DNA of 64,000 bases, taken from the NCBI GenBank assembly GCA_035236585.1, contig CP141126.1, forward strand, positions 8,197,001 to 8,261,000, written 5' to 3'. The DNA comes from Warburgia ugandensis (lineage: Eukaryota > Streptophyta > Magnoliopsida > Canellales > Canellaceae). The position numbers were made by a program, and so were the translations under genes. Positions 35,195 through 45,702 of the stretch are shown one piece after another. The notes beneath the pieces were generated by a model. That model saw only the letters and a program-made list of their open reading frames with translations, made no database searches and had not been told where the DNA came from. The stretch's first letter is position 1; each line of letters starts with the position of its first letter.

Positions 35195-35660
35195 TAGTAA
35201 TTCAATGACCCTACGGCCAGCTTCTACTGAACTGCTAGAGAAGAAGATAATGAAGGAACTAGTGTGAAGATCAATCAAGAGGAACAGAAGGAGAAATTTA
35301 TGATCGAGGAATGAATGTTATGCATTATATTAGCGGTCGGTAATAGAACAACCAAAACAGAGAAAAACGATTAAATCAAAAGGAGCTTCGGAAACCTAGA
35401 GGAACACCTTGAATCACATGAAATGTAAACCTCATACAAACCCTGGAATTAAGAAATAAAAGTTGAACCGCAGTCAATTCCCAACCAAATGCCGGAGGAA
35501 CTCGCTTGACACGAAAGAGGAGAAGAAATCCTGGGACAAATAACAGGAGCCGGAGGGAAAAGACCAACGATCAACCAACAGAAACCAGAGCCATTTGGAG
35601 GGAAAAAGACCAACGAAGAAAGACTTACAATATCTAATGCATTGAGATTATGAAGCAAGC
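32065..35660 (-). CDS. Unrecognised multi-exon gene, copy B (tentative)
   Basis: A series of minus-strand pieces with plausible splice sites. They are: an ATG piece MSLLHNLNALDI followed by GTAAGT (about 35622-35660); a piece after TTCCAG reading GLYEVYISCDS (about 35385-35445); SSVEAGRRVIELLK (about 35190-35235); a QGDLVISSATDFLHYLL piece (about 35030-35090); a clean 51-codon exon at 34145-34297 containing NKKNRKAIAMSSLLQVP; DRGVCERDSGKNEALLLIQ (33940-33998); a piece ending IWRVVGRHFIVEKYS (about 32980-33085); and a 39-nt exon ISDYTEDACANIK at 32065-32103. Whether all belong together, and their exact joins, are inference. I do not recognise the family. Copy A has lesions in the same pieces, which suggests copy B is the functional version. 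Confidence 0.35.
34494..34806 (+). mobile_element. Solo LTR, 313 bp, copy B
   Basis: Same insertion as 17124-17438. Flanks are GGATG and GGACG. Confidence 0.8.
35125..35191. repeat. (AG)n microsatellite, copy B
   Basis: About 33 units. It may lie in an intron of the tentative gene, next to the SSVEAGRRVIELLK piece. Confidence 0.95.
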
Positions 35661-35690
35661 TCATCTTTGTAAATCCACTTGTTGACGCTT

Positions 35691-38600
35691 AAATCCCTGC
35701 CATATGAAAAAAGAAAAAAAGGATTAGCATAATCTGTCACTAGAAAATAAAAAGTAAGATTAATGGAACAATTCTGTTAATCCTTAAAGTTGCATGCAGA
35801 ATGGTCTAATGTTTCAGATCAGATTAGTATGTTTCTCATACATTATTTCAAATGTAAGTTACTTCAAACAGTAAAATTTTAGTTTAATTCCTTGTCTTAA
35901 TCATCATATGAAGAATAAGCAATTAAATGGAATGGCCTTATTATGATTGCTAGTGGCATGATGTAGTATGCAAACAGCTGTCTTCTGTCTCCCACCATGT
36001 AAAAAGAGAGAGAAAGGTGAGGGACATCCATGGCTGCGGTGCCATCTTGTTGGTCTGTCAGCCTTACGTCTGAGGAGCTAGTGCGAACCATGAAAACGAA
36101 GATCATCTCATTTTTAGACTTGTTGAAGTAGTCTAGTGTAATTTACTCCAGGGAGACACTGATATAATCCAGACTATACTTATTTTCCGTAATTAAGCTT
36201 GTAAACCTATCATGGTGGGAGGTTCATCCCAAATTTCAGGAAGTCAATATTGCCGATGTTCAAAGTTGAAACTGGGCTATGTGATCTACAGAGAATGAAC
36301 TGTTTGCTAGGATGATAAATCAGAGTACTTTAAGTCATCCAACATGTTCCAAGCTAAAAGGAAATCATGGGACTTCTGTGCTTGGGTGGAATCATGAAAC
36401 CCATGGGCTGAGTCTAGGTGCTCATTGACTGAGAGTTGAAATAATATCCATGAGCAGTGAGATCCTTGGGTGCAAGGAGAAACCTCACAGAAGAGCCAAG
36501 AGTTGACAACTAACTATTTGTGGTTGGCATTTATTGATGAGTCAACTTCGGTGGACCTTAATTTAGTTCAAACCTTTCTCTTTTTGTCTTCAAACATGGC
36601 AACACCGTCACGACCTTAAACCCTGTGAGCAACTCTTTAAGAACAGCTTGTACCAACACAACAATGCGTCTCCTTGTTATCAGTCTCGAATGTCCTACAC
36701 AAACTCCAAACTTGGTACTGAGTCACAAGGTCGGATATTGAAGCTTCTACCTTTTTCTCAATTGCTATCCTCATTTCTTAACTACTCCTTTCACTTGTGT
36801 CTGAAAGAAAATTACTGGTATTGTTGCGAAAAAATTGCATCATCATCACAGTAAACGATAGTCTTCTGAAAAATGAAACCCCTCCAGGAATCAACTCTTG
36901 TTCCTTCGGAAAATTTTGGCATGAAGAGAACCACAGATTCATCAAGAAAAGAAGACTAATGAATCGAAGTGTTATCCTAAAAGACGGAGCCAATAGAACT
37001 CTATTTATAACATTAAACCAAGCTATACGCTAACAGAAACAGTATGAATCTTGACACAGTGGAACCCCAGGAATCCTTCCTTGCACCTATAGAAACCTTA
37101 GCACCAAGTTAAATCCTATCTTACCATGAAGTCAAGCATAACCGTGGTGGTGTCAAATTAGTTTATTAGATATTATAGGATGAGTTCTGCTGACCATTAG
37201 CAACTTTGTGAATGTCTTTAATGGTAATCTCTTGGACCGATACTGGCAGTGTGAAGTTTAATCCCACGCAAGAGGGAACTCTAACTCTTAGGCGGATGAT
37301 CTAAGAAGACTTTAGCACTGAGCTCTCTCTAGGCAATCCAACGCATCCACATTCATACATCAATACTCTGACAGCCTTCAAAGGTTTAAATCGCTCCTAA
37401 TATGCAAGCGAAAATATTTGCATTAATTACGTAACTGCCTTCAACGTGCATTGATATCCTGAAGTCATTATCGAAGTTGTTCATCGTGAGGACAACCATT
37501 GGATCCCAATAGGGCTTGTCTGGTTTGTGCAGCAAATGAGTCACTATCTGAAATGTGGCCCAGGAACGCAAACTAGTGGCAGACCGAATTTAAACGCCTG
37601 TGTGTACGATGTACTGTATAATCTTGATGGTCTACCAAGAAACAGTACCTTCAGCTAGAAGGTAGATGTGCAGAAAACGGATGCAGTCCTCCAAGCATGT
37701 CGTATTTGTTGGTAAAGCTCAAATGCACTTGCTTAAAGGAGAAGTACAAGTTAACTAGCCCGTGCCGTCTAACATGGTGTAAGTGGTGCTTGAGATGGAG
37801 TTAACTTCTATGGGATGAGTTGAGCTTAGTCTATGGAGATGATCCACATCATCTTAAGCACCATAAATAATCATCTTAACCTAGCTCAAGCATCACTAAC
37901 GGTAACGGTGATCTGAAGCACCACTGACACCCAGTAAGATATTGCTTTTTCTTTTTCTTGTTTTAGTAGTTGAGTTTCATTTATTGAAAGGACAATTACA
38001 TTGCTCCAAGCACAATACGGTAAGATATTGTCTTATCTTGCATTTGAGTGAAAGAAAAACTCCATCTCAAGTATCGCTAAACACCCTATAAGATATCATC
38101 TTATCCCCTTTAAATTTGTAAAAGAAAAGTTCCAAGAAATACTCAGAGGTATAATAGGATTCGTTGGACTAGTTGGAGGAACACACCAGCCCAAAGAAAA
38201 TGCAAAGTGGTATTCATTGACTTGTACTTTCTTTCTTAAGCAAGCAAGTGTTTTTCTCGTTAGAAACTTTCATACTATAAAGAAAGAGCATATTTCTCAG
38301 CACAAGGATTAGAGAGACAAGCATTAGGTCACCTTGCATTTACATTGAATGCAATCAAGAGGCAACACCTGCAACAGCAACGAACTGAAGTGCCTGTAGC
38401 CAAAACAAGCTTAAGTCTAAGAGAAAAGAAAAAGGGCAGCCCAATGCGACAACTCAACCGTTGAACCAAGCTCCCCCTCCAAAACAAACTTAAGTCTAGT
38501 AATATAAACAAAAATTACTTTTTCTGCTGTAGGGAATATTGAGCAAGTGAGTCTCTGGTGGACGACAATGATACCACAGTTGCCCATTAAAGAAGCAAGG

Positions 38601-41483
38601 TGCAATGTAGCTAATGAACGCAGAGTTGAGGGTCAAAGGCTGAGGATGAGAGGCTTCTCGGTGCAGATGGACAACACATATGGAAGTTCTGGCAAGCCCT
38701 TTTTCTTTTACAAGTAAAAAATTACAAAGCAAATCATTGACATTGTTTTCACGCGCACACTCGTAAATTTATTTTCCAACCAAAGGGAAAAGTAGGAATC
38801 AAACCCGAGACCAAGTGTATTTCAAAGAGACGTCGAGTTGTCTGCAATCTAGTAAACTAGACATTTGTTGGCTTCTCACTCACACTAGTTGGCTAACAAC
38901 ATGTACAACTTTTGCTTGGGAGGTAAAAGTATATTGCGTGAATTTAAGGACCATTCATTGTAGGGGCTCGCTCTTGGGGTTGTTATATGGTGCAAATACA
39001 TATATTTTCATTTAAAAAGTATGTGCGGACTAAACTTGTACAGATAAGACCTACTCTTTCAATGATCAAAACCATTCGTATGGTATACCGTGCATGGTAG
39101 CGGATGGGAGACATGTAAAGACACTTCACCGCTATCAAAGTGGATATAAAAATATAAAAGAAGCCAATAAAAAATATGCACGAATTTTAGTCGTAATGCA
39201 CCACTTCTCATCATCGGATACAAAACATAGGAGAGCTTGCTAGGGCCAAGGCCCCTAAGGCCAGGCTTTTACTTATGACTTTGAGACTCAGATATACCCA
39301 AAGATTCAAAATAAAATGGAGAGTGGAGTGGAAAAGAGGACCTAGAAAGGAAAAGGCTGGATTAACTCAAAGATATGATATTCAATTGTGGGGCGATGCC
39401 CTTTGTCCACCTCAAGTTTTGATTACAAGTGAATCTTTTATAGTGCGAAGGTGGTGTGTGTTTACCAATTGCACCAGGTTTCTTAGATAACTCAAGATTG
39501 GACAAATTTTTTGAAATATAGGGTCATCCCTAGATTTTGGGACAAATTTTTTTAGTTTTTCTCCTTGATTTCAACACTAATCTCCCGTGCCTTTGTTAGG
39601 TGTTGGCTTGTTCCCTTGGGAGAAACTTCCTCCCTATTTTTATACTTGAACTATTTTTATACTTGAAAAAATAGGGTATGATAGTTTGCACGGCATCATT
39701 GTAGCGGGACCTTTTTCTCCATAGCTAAAAGAGGACAGAAAATCACAAATGATAGCTATAACTGCACAAGGCCCCCCTTGGATGATGTGGCATGGGTTCC
39801 ATTAGACTTGCTTTCTTAGCATATGTTGCATGAGATAAAGTGGCCTCTCTTGGTAATATCATGCAGCTGGCATCATGCACGTGATATCAACTAATTATTG
39901 ATGATTACCTTTCAATAATGAAAATATTTTCATTAATTGCAAGAATTTAGCCATCAATGCTTGTAGCTTTGTAGGGGTCACATGAGGGTATCTTTTCCTC
40001 AGCCCAGGGGGCGAAAAATTCTTCTATTGCCACATGTCTATCTTCTACAAGGGATGAACGCGATCCCTTCTCATCCGTTTGATGAAAAACCATCTTCTTG
40101 CCATACAATGGGCCTTCCCTAGATGGACGTACAAGTCATTAGAAAGCCTACAAATGCATGGTGGACATCGGCACCACTAACCAGGCTATAAGCAACAAAG
40201 TTCGTCAAGTGGTGAATGACCCTTGAAGAAGGACAAGCCTATCTTAGAGGTGGCTGTGGAAGTGGAGACAAAGATGCCTACGTTGACGGCAACGCCCAAC
40301 CCGATCCTACTTCCACTAAATGAGTTAATATTGTTTTGTGTCCGGAATTCCCACGCCTGGCGAGGTTTTCAATGTCTCATACCGGTATAACGTGGAACAA
40401 GGTCTTCCTAAATGAGCTTTTATATAGTGTATGGGCTATAACGTTGAGGAATGCTACAGTAGGGTGAGATTTCGTGGTAAGTTACCTTGAAGCACCTTCA
40501 ACATAAGACGATCCTTTTTATCTTGTTTCTCACTAGTTAGATATGCAGCAGCTCAACAATCCGGCACTTGAACAGTTTTAGAACCTGGCAAAGTGTATTT
40601 TTCAGGCTCTGAATGTGCACCATTATCTTACGCAAAGTTTCTTACCCGCCTGTGTCTAATGGACAAACACATGGATTTTTAGGCACTAAAAGTAGTGTAA
40701 TACTAGATTTCACGCTGTTGGATGATTTTAAACAATACTGTTCTAGTCGAGACATGGATAGCTCAAAAATCCATTGACAATGGCAGTAAAATGTTAAGAG
40801 ATATGTTAAGATCATAAAAGAAGAAGAGTTTTGGCCCTTTATGGTATATTACCTATCTAGGATGCGGTCAATCGGGTTGAATAACCAACCATCGAGTCCC
40901 CACATGCACTTTTTGTGCATGGTAGACATGTGCAGACGTGAAATAGCTTCTCTTCATCGTGGTCCCCCGTTATAAACCAAAGATGTTCCTGGTTCGAAGG
41001 CCTTGAACCTGGGATACTTTGAGGTGATCCTCACTAAAATCATAACGACTAGATCTTGGTGGTGGCATGACAACTTGATCCCCTTTTATATGCAAATTGT
41101 ACATAAAGACGAGCTTCTAAGCAAGTTGGAGCTAACTGATATAGGAGGGTCAAATATCCTTTCACATGTAAATGATCAAGCTCTAGACGTCCAAAAGTGT
41201 TCTAAATTTAGATTCCGTTCAGAAGGGGGAAAATATCGGGAAAAGTATTATAAAGTTATACAGGAAAGGATGATATGACGTAATGTTTCAATCAATAGAG
41301 CCAGTTACATATATGCATATAGCCGATAAGACAGGGGAGCTCAGCTTCTTTTCCTTCTTCCCTTTTTATATCTTCGGAATATGAATTCTCATATAAATGA
41401 AGAGATTGTAGCCCCTCATATGGATATTAATTCAGGAACCTTGAAAGAATTATTAGATGAACAAACAGTGGGGATTCGCACAG
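35691..41483. other. Long stretch without a recognisable gene
   Basis: Only short scattered frames. I see no conserved motifs, LTR termini or TIRs that I can support. A minus-strand 61-codon frame at 37386-37571 looks protein-like (contains PYWDPMVVLTMNNFDNDF) but I cannot place it. Confidence 0.5.
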
Positions 41484-41620
41484 CAAGGGCACCCCAGTGC
41501 ACGAAGCTTCCACTTGTGCGAGGTCTGAGAAAAGGTAGACCACAAGGGTCAATAGTATGCGACCTTACAAGAGGCTATTTCTACGCCATGAACCTGCGAC
41601 TTTAAGGTCACACGACATAA
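41484..41620 (-). mobile_element. Au-like SINE 1
   Basis: On the minus strand it has the Au SINE order: GTGTGACC, a degenerate B box GGTTCATGG, GCCTCTTG, ACCCTTGTGGTC, CAGACCTCGCACA, and a 3' part GTGCACTGGGGTGCCCTT. The tRNA-like 5' end is eroded. Confidence 0.72.
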
Positions 41621-41942
41621 AAACCCCTAAGTAAATCAAGCTGAATGGTATGCATTCATGGACTGAAGTTGGCAATTCATTTGTTCCTCATCTACAGGTC
41701 ACTAGGCATTCGAGCAACGTTAACCAATGCATTTATTACATCCCACAATATTTCGTGGCCAATTTGGCAAGCTTTGGAGCTCATGCACAGTTGAACTTGC
41801 TGGATACGTACTACATATCCATCCGTCTTACGGAGAGGGAAAAGGACAACGAACATCCCAAGCAGTAAGGCAGCACCGGGCTTCATTTTTAAGTGATGGA
41901 CTTAAAGACGATATGAACTACGTACAAGTACAAGGCTAATGT

Positions 41943-42119
41943 AAAAAAGAATAGTCTTGGTGCACGAAGCTCTTATCTATGCAGAGTTTGAGAAAGAAGG
42001 AGACCATAAGAGCCCAATGTACCAAGCTTTACCTTACATTTTCATAAAAGAATACTTCTACTCTTTGAACCCATGGCTTTAAAGTCACTGGAGGACAACT
42101 TTTACCTTGCGCTAGGCTA
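41943..42119 (-). mobile_element. Au-like SINE 2
   Basis: Minus strand starts GGTAAAAGTTGTCCTCC, then GGGTTCAAAGAG (B box), GGTAAAGCTTGGTACATTGG, a TTATGGTCTC block and GTGCACCAAGAC, ending in a short T run (plus-strand GTAAAAAAG at 41941). Same orientation as SINE 1, about 320 bp away. Confidence 0.7.
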
Positions 42120-44300
42120 ATATAAACAACAGTAGGAATAGGTACAAGTTATTACTATATGATACTGGCATTGAATCCAATTCATGTGCCTGACACATAA
42201 CAGAGCGGAATAGAGGAATTAATGGGGATAACGTCTTGATGGTAACGACGTTGATGATTAACATTGAAGTGGATTTGGTCAGGGTTCAAATCAACTTCAG
42301 AGCTTTGGTACACTCGAAGTTCACTTAGGTATACATTAAACTAAATGGCTGTGCGTGTGTACCATATCCACTTCAATGGTAGTCAAATCAACAAACAAGT
42401 ACAACTTTTCTTGGAGGTTGGATTCTCCACTTTCTCTTTGGTCTGGAATTAGAATTATTGGCGTGTGAATGATTTGTTTTTTAATTCTTGACTAGTACCA
42501 GAAACAGGACTCTAATCGACGGATAATCAACATCGTGGACTAATGTTAAGAGCTGCTATACGATGGATGTTAGCATTTTAGGCAAACAAATCTAAAGGTG
42601 AAAAAGTTTTTAAGTTCCGACAGGCTTACAAACACCTCAACCATTCATCTTCTTGATCATGTCTATGCTTGTGCCAGGCATGTACACGCCCACCGAACAA
42701 TTTTCACCTTCCAATTTGGAGATAAAGAAAGCAGCGGTCTATATTTCTCAGCAAATTCCCTTACAAATCGAAGGCTAAAAATCCTCCAAGGTGGAAAAGT
42801 TTGCACAGCAGACCATCCATAGCAAGGACGACGACCAAATACGTAGTTTAGAATCGCTGAACAGACGAGCCCAACTCGTACTTTTCCCTGCTCATAGTGC
42901 CAAGAGGGAGGTATTTTATTCGTACGAGCGATTTCTTTCTGAATATATTTTTCCACAAGCATAGCAAGAGAGAGAGAGAGGAAGGCGTCACCTTCAATCA
43001 ACTACAGTGGCCACTCAAGAGGACGCCCTACCGCATATGATTCCCACCCAAGTCTTATGGTTCGGGGCTTTCAAACCGTCAATTTACTTGTCTTAATGGA
43101 TCAAGCAAGCAAATGTCACGTACCGTCCAAAAAGAACCCATCAAATCAATCTTTGCGACCCATGAACCTCGTGCCTTAAATTTCCATTTCTTTTGATTGA
43201 TCTACGTCCATCCTCTGTTGGGCGCGCCCCCTGAAAATTAAAGGAGAAACGGCCATCAACCGGTACAGCAACAAGATCAGAAACACCAAAGATAACAAGG
43301 AAGAAGTGATAATCGAGGAGGATGGATTAGATTGGATCCTCCATTCTTCTCTTTCGGTAAGAGCATGCGTTTCCAGGGTCCCACGTTAATCTTCTCTCTT
43401 TACCTCTTCTTTTGCTGTCGCCCAATTCCCACTTTATGGTCGACTTTTCTTCCAGCTTTCCTCTACGGGCATAGAAAGGGAAGAAATCTGAGAAAGACAG
43501 CTTCTCTGCCAATACTTTCATTTCAGGCAGGCATGTCGTGATAGGGACCACCTAAGTAGTGAGCCCACGACCATCTCGTACAACCAGAAGTAGGTCTGAG
43601 GAAGATCCTGTTTTCCTGACTTCTAGATCAACGTCTAGGATGAGCCCGAGGGATCTGGTTTGATTCATGAAAATCAATGGCCTCGGATCTACTTATCAAG
43701 CAAGCTAAGCTGCGGAGGAACCTTTGCGGCCAGACTTCATGGTAAGTTACCGGGAGGCACCCTAAAGGGTTACTAATGGGACCCACAAAAGTTGATGCCC
43801 GACATTGCCCGTAGATAATCGTTGGGAAAAGCTTCATTTATATCCGTTGATAGCGTGGCCCCACGCCAATCAATGGCTGCTATTCACCTTATCAGACGTT
43901 GCATTTATGGTATTATCAGCGTGTGGGCTCGGAATTCACCGATTCAGCACCCGCAGCTGATCTCATCGCGTTGGAAATGATCCCACTGTGGGTCCCACAG
44001 ACCATGATCCGCGGAGTAGCGAATCATTAGGGCGTGCAAGCTAGCCTGGACGGCCCGAGCCCTCCCTCCGATTTTCAAAGCCTTTCAATTAAACCCCAGA
44101 AAACACCAAAAGAAGGCCATAAAAGGCAAGATTTCGTGTAATCTGGTATAATATACGCGCGTGCTATTTTTCTCCGAAATATCCGCGCAAAATAAAAAGG
44201 AGCAGATTAATTACGTCAGTGCCATTATTTAGAGGGTCATTAAGTTCAGGCTGTTACCTAGGGAACCGCGCCAACAATTGGCAGCAGCGGAATCAGAAAC
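42120..44300. other. Intergenic, no recognised gene
   Basis: Around 42195-42260 a short CGGAATAGAGG...TCTTGATGGTAAC...TTGATGATT run may be a very eroded RTE 3' end. Otherwise I see nothing to annotate. GC content rises from about 43900 toward the ZHD promoter. Confidence 0.45.
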
Positions 44301-44306
44301 TGGACC

Positions 44307-44680
44307 CCACGTGGTATGGCGAAGAAAGCGTGACGTGTGAGAGCGCGCAGTTGGCTATTGGCTCATACTGAGCCATGCCGTCGTGTCGTCAGCTGATCGC
44401 CAAATATGGACCGTCCGATCACTAGATCGAGCGATTGTCAGAACACCTGGCTCGCGACGACCGTCTTCCACGTGGTGGGCCCATACTAGTTGGTATGGAG
44501 GGATAGAGCTTCATGATGTGAGGAAAGAAGACAAGATCTGCCGATCAGCTGGCGACACGTACTAGACGTAGCCTGATCGGTCTAATCGGCGTCTCCAAGT
44601 GGCAGTGTCCCTTAATCCCGCGATATCGCTGCAGGAAAAAGGTTAGTCAACGAGACACTGCCACGTGTCGTCTACACGTG
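44307..44680. promoter_or_regulatory. Four G-box (CACGTG) motifs upstream of ZHD
   Basis: CCACGTGG at 44307-44314 and 44468-44475, CACGTG at 44662-44667 (GCCACGTGTC context, ABRE-like) and 44675-44680. They lie about 330-700 nt upstream of the ATG. Such motifs bind bZIP and bHLH factors and suggest ABA or light responsiveness; that is inference from motif only. Confidence 0.6.
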
Positions 44681-45009
44681 AAGACCGACTTGTTATGCTC
44701 CGCCTTAAATCCGTGTCACGCCGAGTGCGAATTAGGCGTAAGGAGGTCGGAAACGCAGATAGTTGTGTTAAAATAGGCCCGATTTTTCTCCTCAATAATC
44801 AGCTCATTTTCAGATTTTTTTTATGATTTTTTATTCCACTCTAACCAAGGGACCCATACCTGCAAATTTTCATTTAAAGGAGAGGGAGAAGGAAGAAGCA
44901 GCAGCCATAAAAGCTTAATTTTGGGTTCTGCGTGGGGGAAATGGGGTTTGGTTTTGGTTAGAGGAAGGTTAGGGTTTGTGGGTTTGGATAGAAAAAGGGT
45001 TCGGCAGTA

Positions 45010-45702
45010 ATGGATTTAAGCATGGTTCCTTACGGTCACATCGGCGAGGTAGAAACAAAGCCTTTCGAGAAGAACGGCCGGTTAAGCGGGACGGATGCCG
45101 GCAAGATCCGGTACCGGGAATGTCTGAGAAACCACGCAGCATCGATCGGCGGCCACGCCAACGATGGGTGTGGGGAGTTCATGCCTGCTGGTGAAGAAGG
45201 CAGTGCCGGAGCGATAAAATGCGCCGCGTGTGGATGTCACCGCAACTTCCACCGGAAAGAAGTTGGGGGGTGTTCGGATCAAAACCACCCCCCTTTGTTT
45301 CTGTATAATGCGGGACCCAGGTGGGATTTTAACCAGAAGCAGTTGGCTGTCGGAGGTGGAGGCGGATATCCGACTTTTCTTCCTTCTCCTACTGTTGCTC
45401 CAGCTCCGATGATCCAGTCCTTTGATCGGGAGAACCGACGGTCAGATACGCCCGAGGGAGATGTTTTTCAGGGGATCGCGGCAACAAAGAAGCGGTTCCG
45501 TACCAAGTTCACTCAGGATCAGAAGGATAAGATGCTTGCTTTTGCAGAGAAGCTTGGATGGAGAATACAGAAGCACGATGACGTCGCGCTCCAGCAGTTC
45601 TGCATGGAAGTAGGCGTGAAGCGGAACGTGTTGAAGGTCTGGATGCATAACAACAAGAACACCCTTGGGAAGAAGGAAACTGCTGCTGCCATCAGCGTCT
45701 GA
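45010..45702 (+). CDS. ZHD: Zinc-finger homeodomain (ZF-HD) transcription factor
   Basis: Intronless, 230 aa, plant-specific ZHD family; a nuclear DNA-binding dimer. The ZF-HD dimerisation domain spans about residues 33-84: IRYRECLRNHAASIGG, DGCGEFMPAG, then IKCAACGCHRNFHRKE, with the family Cys/His ligands all present. A Gly/Pro-rich linker (about 100-135) follows. The homeodomain is at about 159-217 (KKRFRTKFTQDQKDKML ... GVKRNVLKVWMHNNK) with the invariant Trp211 and Asn214/215 of helix 3. Length and lack of introns are normal for the family. The ATG is the first in frame after an untranslated leader, and a downstream Met5 would spare both domains. No neighbour shares its function. The subgroup resembles the shorter members related to Arabidopsis HB21-type proteins, but I cannot fix the orthologue. 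Confidence 0.96.
   Translation: MDLSMVPYGHIGEVETKPFEKNGRLSGTDAGKIRYRECLRNHAASIGGHANDGCGEFMPAGEEGSAGAIKCAACGCHRNFHRKEVGGCSDQNHPPLFLYNAGPRWDFNQKQLAVGGGGGYPTFLPSPTVAPAPMIQSFDRENRRSDTPEGDVFQGIAATKKRFRTKFTQDQKDKMLAFAEKLGWRIQKHDDVALQQFCMEVGVKRNVLKVWMHNNKNTLGKKETAAAISV

Larger units (their letters stand above)
25010..35387 (+). repeat. Segmental duplication, copy B
   Basis: Direct-orientation counterpart of copy A without the large copia insertion. Differences include a private 315-bp solo LTR (30085-30399), 133 bp kept at 33705-33837 that copy A has lost, and several small indels around 28500-29100. Beyond 35387 the sequence is unique and appears to continue the unknown gene. Confidence 0.9.

Noticed and set aside
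40900-40925. Small hairpin ATGCAC...GTGCAT
   Set aside because: A 6-bp stem with a 5-nt loop is too short for a microRNA precursor.
41003-41278. 91-codon plus-strand frame
   Set aside because: No recognisable motif, no splice context and isolated; not supported as a gene.
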